DNA from: an uncultured Ruminococcus sp.
GTDB taxonomy: Bacteria; Bacillota; Clostridia; Oscillospirales; CAG-272
Length of the DNA: 10,520 nucleotides
Assembly (NCBI GenBank): GCA_902766115.1
Contig: CACXCL010000273.1
Location: forward strand, 1 to 10,520
Reading direction: 5' to 3'
Below the pieces are notes generated by a model, which saw only the letters and a list, made by a program, of their open reading frames with translations, did no database searches and was not told where the DNA came from. Of the stretch, positions 6,168-10,520 are shown one piece after another. A program made the translations under genes and the position numbers. Numbering within the stretch: the first letter of the stretch is position 1; each line of letters opens with the position of its first letter.

Positions 6168-6899
6168 CTATCCCAGTTCTTTTCGCATCGCCTCAAAGAT
6201 CTTTTTCTCTTCCCGTGAAATCTTGACCTGTGATAAGCCGAGAGCGTCCGCCGTCATCTGCTGGGAATAATCTCTGAAATACCTTAGTACGATTATCTTT
6301 CTCCAAAGAGGACAGAGTTTACCGATGGCCTCAGCCAAAGCCACCCTGTCCACTGCCCTGCAAATTTCGTCGTCCGAAGAGGGGATCACGTTTTCAAGCG
6401 TCATATCTTCCGTCACAGGTTCGGAAAGAGAGTGTACGGGCGAGGCCGATTCGAGCGCCAGCGCAGCCTCCTCTACGGTCATTCCGCATCTTTCAGCCAG
6501 TTCCTCAAGTCCGGGCTCGCGGCTTGACTCCGATATTATTTTCTCCCTCTCTTTCAGAAGGAGAGCGCCGGCTTTCTTTTGTATTCTGCTGACCTTGATC
6601 AGTCCGTCGTCCCGCAGGTACTTCCGGATCTCTCCCATAATCAGAGGAACCGCGTACGTGGAAAAAGCGGTTCCCCTCCCCAGATCGAACGACCGTATCG
6701 CTTTGAGCATGCCGATAGAACCGATCTGAAAGAGATCGTCGTTTTCGACTCCTCTGCCTCGAAACCGCGCGGCGATGCCGGACACGAGTCCCGTATTCAG
6801 CTTCATCAGTTTTTCAACGGCGCTCTCGTCTCCTTTTGAGTACTGTTCGAGAAGTTTTCTGTTTTCAGCGCAAATATCTTTTTGTCCAGAGTTTTTCAT
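6168..6899 (-). CDS. sigF: RNA polymerase sigma-F factor, early forespore
   Basis: SigF directs early forespore transcription after asymmetric division and is held inactive by SpoIIAB. From the ATG at 6899 the protein is 243 residues (Bacillus subtilis: 255). Region 2 spans about 34-99 and contains NDDLFQIGSIGMLKAI and GTAFSTYAVPLIMGEIRKYL, which bind core polymerase and the -10 region. Region 3 is about 111-160. Region 4 is about 187-239, with the helix-turn-helix ADALGLSQVKISREE. A TTG at 6920 extends the frame by seven codons but has no ribosome site before it, so it is rejected. The AAAGGA site at 6912-6917 is 12 bases from the ATG and lies in a small hairpin. It is the last gene of the spoIIA operon, 36 bases after spoIIAB, and ends at a terminator with no spoVA genes behind it, unlike Bacillus. 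Confidence 0.96.
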   Translation of the reverse strand: MKNSGQKDICAENRKLLEQYSKGDESAVEKLMKLNTGLVSGIAARFRGRGVENDDLFQIGSIGMLKAIRSFDLGRGTAFSTYAVPLIMGEIRKYLRDDGLIKVSRIQKKAGALLLKEREKIISESSREPGLEELAERCGMTVEEAALALESASPVHSLSEPVTEDMTLENVIPSSDDEICRAVDRVALAEAIGKLCPLWRKIIVLRYFRDYSQQMTADALGLSQVKISREEKKIFEAMRKELG

Positions 6900-6910
6900 T
6901 TCCGTCCCGC

Positions 6911-6926
6911 TTCCTTTCAAAAGGAA
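6911..6926 (-). promoter_or_regulatory. Hairpin holding the sigF ribosome binding site
   Basis: On the minus strand TTCCTT pairs with AAGGAA across a TTGA loop, six to seven pairs. The 3' arm contains AAAGGA, the only good ribosome site before the sigF ATG. The spoIIAB stop codon (6936-6938) is nine bases upstream, so a ribosome ending spoIIAB would open the stem. Confidence 0.45.
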
Positions 6927-6935
6927 TATGTAACG

Positions 6936-7388
6936 TCACCTTTTCACCGGGAGCGGAGACAGCTTCTTGTTCATCACCACACGCGTGCCCTTGCCGGGCG
7001 TCGATCTGACAGTCAGCGAATCCATGAAATTCTCGATCACAGTAAATCCCATCCCGCTTCTCTCACCGTCGGGATCGGTCGTAAACAGCGGCTGCATCGC
7101 CGCCTCGACGTCAGGGATCCCGCAGCCCCTGTCCTTTATTTCCACGCGTATGGATCTGTCGTCGTATAGCCTCACGGTAATGACGATCTGACCGATCATA
7201 TCGCGGTAGGCGTGCACGATGGAATTGGTCACCGCCTCGGAGACCGCGCACTTGATATCGGACAGCTCGTCGAAAGTAGGGTTTAGCTGCGCAGCAAACG
7301 CGGAGACCATCGCCCGCGACGACGATTCATTTGATGAAAACGAAGGAAGTGTGAGCTTCATGCAGTTGATCATGTTTTTCTTTTTCAC
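6936..7388 (-). CDS. spoIIAB: Anti-sigma-F factor and SpoIIAA serine kinase
   Basis: SpoIIAB binds SigF or, with ADP, SpoIIAA, and phosphorylates SpoIIAA with ATP: the partner switch that gates forespore transcription. It is a 150-residue GHKL ATPase (Bacillus: 146). Visible are the N box SEAVTNSIVHAY (50-61, Glu51 and Asn55), the G1 box KDRGCGI (85-91) with Asp86, the ATP-lid segment QPLFTTDPDGERSGMGFT (99-116) with the G2 box SGMGF, and FMDSLTV after it, all as in the Bacillus protein. The start is a GTG at 7388, preceded by GGTGAT (7395-7400) 6 bases away. ATG codons at 7373 and 7361 are alternatives, but the Bacillus N-terminus aligns closer to the longer forms. It follows spoIIAA by 37 bases and precedes sigF by 36. 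Confidence 0.96.
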   Translation of the reverse strand: MKKKNMINCMKLTLPSFSSNESSSRAMVSAFAAQLNPTFDELSDIKCAVSEAVTNSIVHAYRDMIGQIVITVRLYDDRSIRVEIKDRGCGIPDVEAAMQPLFTTDPDGERSGMGFTVIENFMDSLTVRSTPGKGTRVVMNKKLSPLPVKR

Positions 7389-7415
7389 AGGATAATCACC
7401 CTTTCAATTATTTTT

Positions 7416-7439
7416 AAAACAGCGCTTACGCGCCGTTTT
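7416..7439 (-). promoter_or_regulatory. Intercistronic hairpin with the spoIIAA stop codon in its loop
   Basis: On the minus strand AAAACGGCGC (7430-7439) pairs with GCGCTGTTTT (7416-7425), ten pairs with one G-T wobble, closed by a GTAA loop of GNRA type that contains the spoIIAA TAA. Only four T, part of the stem, follow before an A-rich stretch. It may slow or stop transcription in part, protect RNA ends, or affect spoIIAB translation. Confidence 0.55.
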
Positions 7440-7770
7440 TTTCATTTCCGACGGTCTTCACAAGTCGTTCCATTCCCGCCAGATCAAGGATCTTCGTTGC
7501 GGCAGGGGTGGGATTTGAGACGTTTACCGCGATGCCCAGTTCCTTGCCCTTCGCATACCTTCCGAGGATCAGACCGAGACCCGAGCTGTCCATAAAAGAC
7601 ACCCCCGACAGGTCAAGGATGACCTCAGCCGGCATCTCGCTCATCATCCTGAGATCTATCTTCCGCCGTACCGCCCCCGCATTATGATGATCTATCTCGC
7701 CTTTGATCTGTGCGATGAGGATATTCCCGTTTGAGGAGAACACAACGCCTCCCTCTTTGAGCATCGTCAT
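7426..7770 (-). CDS. spoIIAA: Anti-anti-sigma-F factor (STAS domain)
   Basis: SpoIIAA in its unphosphorylated form displaces SigF from SpoIIAB. SpoIIE phosphatase (not in this window) makes it active and SpoIIAB inactivates it by phosphorylation. The 114-residue protein (Bacillus: 117) is a single STAS domain. GEIDHHNAG (24-32) and DLSGVSFMDSSGLGLILGRY (53-72) are close to the Bacillus sequence. Ser62, the first Ser of the DSSG motif, corresponds to the phosphorylated Ser58 of Bacillus. The ATG at 7770 follows an AGGA site (7781-7784) by 10 bases; a second ATG two codons later is possible. It is the first gene of the spoIIA operon. I looked for the sigma-H promoter known upstream of Bacillus spoIIA and found only a partial AGGATGT -35 near 7860 with no matching GAAT box. 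Confidence 0.95.
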   Translation of the reverse strand: MTMLKEGGVVFSSNGNILIAQIKGEIDHHNAGAVRRKIDLRMMSEMPAEVILDLSGVSFMDSSGLGLILGRYAKGKELGIAVNVSNPTPAATKILDLAGMERLVKTVGNEKNGA

Positions 7771-8040
7771 TTTTATCTCTTCCTTTCTTCCGGCTGATTT
7801 TCGGATCGCCGCGTTTTACTGTAAAAAGTTTATATCATCATGGTAGGTGTTTTTTGTCACATCCTGCGGATGAAAAAACTTTATCTCAGACACAGACGGA
7901 TGAGCAAAATTGATCCAAGGATTCAAGACAAACGTATGAATTGAGATCGAAACCGCATATTCTGCATCTGAAGAACTTCCGGATCGGGCGCTAAAATAAC
8001 GGGAAACCGTTCTTTCGGCGCACGTCTGAAAACATTCCCG
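7771..8040. other. Upstream region of the spoIIA operon, no gene found
   Basis: About 270 bases before spoIIAA with no convincing protein gene. A 24-codon frame at 7870-7944 (+) has no ribosome site. Small hairpins are seen at 7860-7872 (CATCC/GGATG) and 7998-8011 (AACGG/CCGTT with a GAAA loop). The spoIIA promoter must lie here on the minus strand, but none could be assigned. AT richness rises from 8030 toward the strong plus-strand promoter. Confidence 0.5.
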
Positions 8041-8099
8041 AAAAAAATTAACAATTTTTGAATAAAACTATTGACAATCGTCGACAAGTGTATTAGAAT
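8041..8099 (+). promoter_or_regulatory. Very strong sigma-A promoter with UP-like element
   Basis: TTGACA (8071-8076) and TAGAAT (8094-8099) are exactly 17 bases apart. Just upstream, 8041-8070 is A/T-tract DNA (AAAAATT/AATTTTT around 8043-8059), as in UP elements that bind the polymerase alpha subunit. GTCGAC (8080-8085) is centred in a partial dyad across the spacer, a possible repressor site. The start is expected near 8106. This is the best-looking promoter in the window, yet no coding sequence starts within 170 bases. Confidence 0.8.
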
Positions 8100-8105
8100 A
8101 TTCAC

Positions 8106-8168
8106 ATCTTTTAAAAACTCACCGGCAGATATGCCCGAAGCTGAATTATCAGGGTGAGTTTTTTCTTT
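8106..8168 (+). ncRNA. Candidate small RNA or leader with a three-way junction ending in a terminator
   Basis: An 11-bp outer stem, AAAAACTCACC (8113-8123) with GGTGAGTTTTT (8153-8163), encloses two perfect 4-bp hairpins: GGCA/TGCC with a GATA loop (8124-8135) and CTGA/TCAG with an ATTA loop (8141-8152). They are joined by CGAAG (8136-8140). The inner hairpins abut the outer stem with no unpaired base, so every position except the two loops and CGAAG is paired: a compact three-way junction. The T-run, 8159-8164, forms part of the stem and is followed by C and TTT. With a start near 8106 the RNA would be about 60 bases long. The next gene has its own possible promoter (8188-8216), which favours an independent RNA, but a transcription attenuator for the membrane operon is equally possible. 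I do not recognise the class. Confidence 0.45.
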
Positions 8169-8187
8169 GTCTTTTTGAGCATAGGTG

Positions 8188-8216
8188 TTGATTATTTTCT
8201 CAAATTGTGGTTTAAT
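8188..8216 (+). promoter_or_regulatory. Possible sigma-A promoter of the membrane operon
   Basis: TTGATT (8188-8193) and TTTAAT (8211-8216) are 17 bases apart. The boxes are weaker than the upstream pair but the spacing is ideal; the start near 8223 gives a leader of about 58 bases before the ATG at 8281. Confidence 0.4.
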
Positions 8217-8280
8217 ATTCCTGTGATGTTTCGTCCTTTGTCCGAATATACTCTGAAAAAAGGATGAAAGGCGGAGCGTC

Positions 8281-8832
8281 ATGGAAAAAACTGCGGTAAA
8301 GACGGCGGCTGTGCTCGCGACAGTATTCATTTTATCCGCTCTGTTATGCGGATCAATCGCCTCGATGACTGCTTCGCCTGTCTTTTTCGTCCCGGTGATC
8401 CACGGTCCGACCCCCTCCGACTTCCTTCTCGGCGTATGGCGGGTATCCCGCGCCACCTTTATCTGCGCCGGGCTGGTCTTTCTGTCGGGATTCACCGTTT
8501 TTCCCCGCAAGATCTGCGCCGGCGTAACGGTGTTGCGCGGTTTCGCTCTCGGTCTTGCTCTGTCTTTTGAACGATCAGGAGCGATCTTGTATCTGAGAAA
8601 CAGAAAAGTCCTGTTTATTCCGACGTCTGTCCTTATCCCTTTGCTTTTTGTCCTTTCCGCTTTACTGATGATCTTTATGTCCTCGGTTGCGGTTGCATTT
8701 TCTGCGAAAAACGCGGACGTCTCGCCCGGGAGCGCTCCGCGCGCCGCGGGGGTCATAAAATATGTTTTCATATTTCTTGTGGCTGCCGGCGCGCTGATCG
8801 CGCTTGACGTTCTGCGGTATTATTTGATCTGA
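8281..8832 (+). CDS. Small multi-pass membrane protein, SpoIIM-like by topology
   Basis: A 183-residue integral membrane protein with about five hydrophobic segments: 8-28, 58-75, 78-95, 111-140 (long, may be one or two spans) and 159-178. Segments 2 and 3 are joined by a tight FPRK turn, and segment 3 holds RGFALGLAL (86-94), resembling the KGF.LGF motif of the SpoIIM family, in which SpoIIM works with SpoIID and SpoIIP in engulfment. That likeness is weak and comes from memory; the protein could equally be an unrelated membrane protein. No enzymatic motif is seen. AAAGGCGGAG lies 4 bases before the ATG. The next gene starts 17 bases after the stop, so the two form an operon. Confidence 0.85.
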   Translation: MEKTAVKTAAVLATVFILSALLCGSIASMTASPVFFVPVIHGPTPSDFLLGVWRVSRATFICAGLVFLSGFTVFPRKICAGVTVLRGFALGLALSFERSGAILYLRNRKVLFIPTSVLIPLLFVLSALLMIFMSSVAVAFSAKNADVSPGSAPRAAGVIKYVFIFLVAAGALIALDVLRYYLI

Positions 8833-8849
8833 GATTTCAGGAGATTAAA

Positions 8850-9860
8850 ATGGCATTTTTCAGGAACGATAACAACGAAGAAAATGAAAAAAGCGGCTCG
8901 TTTTTCAGCCGGATCTTTCGTCGCGGCGACGGCCCCGGAGTAGATCCCGACGAGCCTCCCATAACCGATAACCCGAATTTCGTCAACTTTTTCAAGCTTT
9001 ATCTGAGAAAATTCAACAATATCGTCCTCTCGAACCTGCTGTTTGTTTTCGGCAACTTTCCGATTATTTTTCTTCTTCTCGGTTTGAGCGGGTTCTTCTC
9101 CGGACACACGACTGCGCCCACATACACCGTTTTCCCGAATTTATCAGTCATCGTCTCCCACAAGCTCACTCCCGCGTCAGCCGCGCTGTACGGGACGTAT
9201 TCCATGCAGACGCAGGTCACGGTACTCTCAGTTACCGACTACGTCATGTTCGCACTTTCCCTGCTGACGGTCTTCACCCTGGGACCGGTAATGACGGGAG
9301 TGACCTACATCCACCGCAATCTTGTCCGGGGCGAGCACGTTTTCATATGGGGCGACTTTTTCGCAGCCGTGAAGAAAAACTTCAGGCAGGCGATGATATA
9401 CGGCGTTATCGATTTTATCATAATCGCGATCCTTTCGTACGATCTGTTCTTTTTCCGTATGAATACGGGAGGCTCTTTCTTCACCAGCGTGCTGTTTTTC
9501 GCCATCCTGTTCCTGGTGATCATTTATTTCTTCATCAGAACGTACATCTACACAATGATAGTAACTTTCGATCTTAAGATGATCAAGCTGTTCAAAAACG
9601 GGCTCATCATGTCCGTGGTCGGCGTAAAAAGAAATCTTGCATATCTGCTCGGGGCCGCGGCAGTTATCCTTCTGAACTACGGCATACTCGTACTGTACTT
9701 CCCTCTCGGGATCATCCTCCCGTTCACGATCACGATTTCCACTCTTATCTTTATCGGAGAATACTGCGTATTTCCGAACATCAAGCGATTCATGATCGAC
9801 CCGTATTACGAATCCCTTGAAAACGACGCCGGAGAGACAAAAGAAGAAAACGAAGAATAA
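8850..9860 (+). CDS. DUF624 (YesL-type) integral membrane protein
   Basis: A 336-residue membrane protein. An acidic/polar N-terminal tail (1-45, with FFSRIFRR near 18-25) precedes six hydrophobic segments at about 58-82, 130-152, 181-203, 209-230, 264-284 and 287-305, and the C-terminus is acidic. The diagnostic DUF624 block is TLGPVMTGVTYIHRN (143-157), then GEHVFIWGDFFAAVKKNFRQ (161-180). The family is named after Bacillus YesL, of unknown function; its genes often sit near carbohydrate uptake or cell-envelope genes. It is much longer than the roughly 210 residues of YesL, mainly from the N-terminal tail and a larger loop at 83-130. AGGAG (8839-8843) lies 6 bases before the ATG. It follows the small membrane gene by 17 bases and ends at a shared terminator. 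Confidence 0.85.
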   Translation: MAFFRNDNNEENEKSGSFFSRIFRRGDGPGVDPDEPPITDNPNFVNFFKLYLRKFNNIVLSNLLFVFGNFPIIFLLLGLSGFFSGHTTAPTYTVFPNLSVIVSHKLTPASAALYGTYSMQTQVTVLSVTDYVMFALSLLTVFTLGPVMTGVTYIHRNLVRGEHVFIWGDFFAAVKKNFRQAMIYGVIDFIIIAILSYDLFFFRMNTGGSFFTSVLFFAILFLVIIYFFIRTYIYTMIVTFDLKMIKLFKNGLIMSVVGVKRNLAYLLGAAAVILLNYGILVLYFPLGIILPFTITISTLIFIGEYCVFPNIKRFMIDPYYESLENDAGETKEENEE

Positions 9861-9874
9861 AACATAAATATATG

Positions 9875-9907
9875 GAAAACGCTTTCCGGAAAACGGAAAG
9901 CGTTTTC
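9875..9907. terminator. Bidirectional terminator between DUF624 and the deacetylase
   Basis: GAAAACGCTTTCCG (9875-9888) pairs perfectly with CGGAAAGCGTTTTC (9894-9907) around GAAAA, 14 pairs. The U-rich ends on both strands are part of the stem. The deacetylase stop codon (9909-9911) is one base away and the DUF624 stop 14 bases away on the other side. Confidence 0.85.
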
Positions 9908-9908
9908 G

Positions 9909-10520
9909 CTATTTACCCCATAACGAGATCAGTTCAGAGACCGTGACAAAGGTGTAGCCCTCATAGAGAAGCTTCGGGATGACGGCGGCGAGCGCCTCCG
10001 CCGTATGGGATTCGCCGGATATGAAGTCGTGACACAGGATGATATCTCCGGAGGTCACGTTCCCGAGAACGGTGCGGCAGATCGCATCGGCAGGTCTGTG
10101 CGCCCAGTCCTTTGTGTCAACGGACCAAAGGACTACGGAGTACCCGAGTTTTTCCGCGGCCCTTACGACTTTTTCGCTGTATTTCCCCTCAGGAGGCCGT
10201 AAAACGGTCGGTCTGCATCCCGCCGCCTCAAAGACGGCGTTCTCCGTCCTTTCTATCTCTTCTTCGATCTCATCCCCGTTCTTTTTCCGAAGTGACTTAT
10301 GATCGAAGGTGTGATTTCCGATCTCATGTCCGCCGGCTGCGATCTTCCTTATCAGTTCCGGCCGCTTTTCCGCGTTTTCGCCTATCACGAAAAACGTCGC
10401 CCTGACGTCGTACTTTTGGAGCACGTCAAGGATCTTCTCCGTGTACTCGGGATGCGGTCCGTCGTCAAAGGTAAGGGCGATCATTTTACTGTCGTTGCTG
10501 ACCCAGGAGAACACCTCTCC
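9909..10520 (-). CDS. Polysaccharide deacetylase (NodB/CE4), N-terminus outside window
   Basis: This enzyme type removes acetyl groups from N-acetylglucosamine or N-acetylmuramic acid in peptidoglycan or other glycans, using a metal ion. Numbering from the GTG at 10514, the CE4 motifs are all present: TFDDGPH (15-21, with catalytic and metal Asp17/Asp18), HTFDH (68-72, metal His68/His72), RPPEG (106-110), SVDTKDW (131-137) and LCHD (160-163, His162). The frame stays open past 10514 to the window end (GGA GAG before it), and no ribosome site is seen, so the true start, and probably a signal or membrane anchor, is beyond 10520. It may be a cell-wall deacetylase of the PdaA/PgdA type; the sequence here does not tell whether it acts in the spore cortex or the vegetative wall. 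No metal-site residue is missing. Confidence 0.93.
   Translation of the reverse strand, partial: GEVFSWVSNDSKMIALTFDDGPHPEYTEKILDVLQKYDVRATFFVIGENAEKRPELIRKIAAGGHEIGNHTFDHKSLRKKNGDEIEEEIERTENAVFEAAGCRPTVLRPPEGKYSEKVVRAAEKLGYSVVLWSVDTKDWAHRPADAICRTVLGNVTSGDIILCHDFISGESHTAEALAAVIPKLLYEGYTFVTVSELISLWGK

Noticed and set aside
6900..6920. TTG start adding seven residues to SigF
   Set aside because: No ribosome site precedes it, while the AAAGGA site within this stretch serves the ATG at 6899.
7771..7920. Sigma-H promoter for the spoIIA operon
   Set aside because: Only a partial AGGATGT -35 is present and no GAAT-type -10 stands at 12-14 bases, so no promoter is called.
7870..7944. 24-codon frame, basic small peptide on the plus strand, considered as a SpoVM-like peptide
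   Set aside because: It has no ribosome site, a hairpin covers its start, and it does not resemble SpoVM.
7923..8771. 282-codon open frame on the minus strand across the RNA element and the small membrane gene
   Set aside because: It covers the strong promoter and the three-way hairpin, gives a very basic sequence without domains, and opposes the better supported membrane gene with its ribosome site.
1..10520. CRISPR arrays, insertion sequences, attachment sites, tRNA or rRNA genes
   Set aside because: No regularly spaced repeats, transposase or integrase frames, or RNA gene signatures were seen on either strand.

Overview
The window reads as a stretch of a spore-forming, Gram-positive Clostridia chromosome, probably an uncultured gut or rumen member of the Oscillospirales/Christensenellales type. 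That placement is inferred from a complete spoIIA operon (spoIIAA, spoIIAB, sigF), spoIVA, two S-layer-homology (SLH) proteins, a DUF624 (YesL-type) membrane protein, moderately GC-rich codons and strong GGAGG-type ribosome binding sites. No mobile element, rRNA, tRNA, CRISPR array or phage gene is visible.

Layout, left to right. 1-474 (-): a truncated SLH protein with a near-consensus sigma-A promoter. 649-1716 (-): ilvE, a branched-chain aminotransferase, followed by two tandem terminator hairpins. 1988-3247 (+): a secreted Ig/cadherin-like plus SLH protein. 3352-3501 (+): a 49-residue Asn/Gln/Lys-rich protein preceded by a sigma-G-like promoter. 3546-5063 (-): spoIVA with a good sigma-E promoter. 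5276-6127 (+): a Cys-rich protein diverging from spoIVA. 6168-7770 (-): the spoIIA operon. 7771-8280: 510 bases without a convincing protein gene, containing a very strong promoter that runs straight into a compact three-way-junction hairpin with a U-tract, so probably a small RNA or a leader. 8281-9860 (+): a two-gene membrane operon, a SpoIIM-like small protein and DUF624. 9909-10520 (-): a polysaccharide deacetylase whose N-terminus lies outside the window.

How the genes fit together. SpoIIAA (anti-anti-sigma), SpoIIAB (anti-sigma kinase) and SigF make up the partner-switching module that starts forespore transcription. SpoIVA is the mother-cell ATPase that forms the coat basement layer. 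The Cys-rich protein and the Asn/Gln-rich protein next to spoIVA are candidate spore structural or storage proteins, by context and promoter resemblance only. The SLH proteins and the deacetylase act at the cell wall. The genes are tightly packed: convergent pairs share one bidirectional hairpin each, and stop codons touch or lie inside the terminators.

The best leads for something undescribed are the RNA element at 8106-8168, the 49-residue protein at 3352-3501, the Cys-rich protein at 5276-6127, and RNA hairpins at the spoIIAA/spoIIAB and spoIIAB/sigF junctions that could set the stoichiometry of the sigma-F switch.
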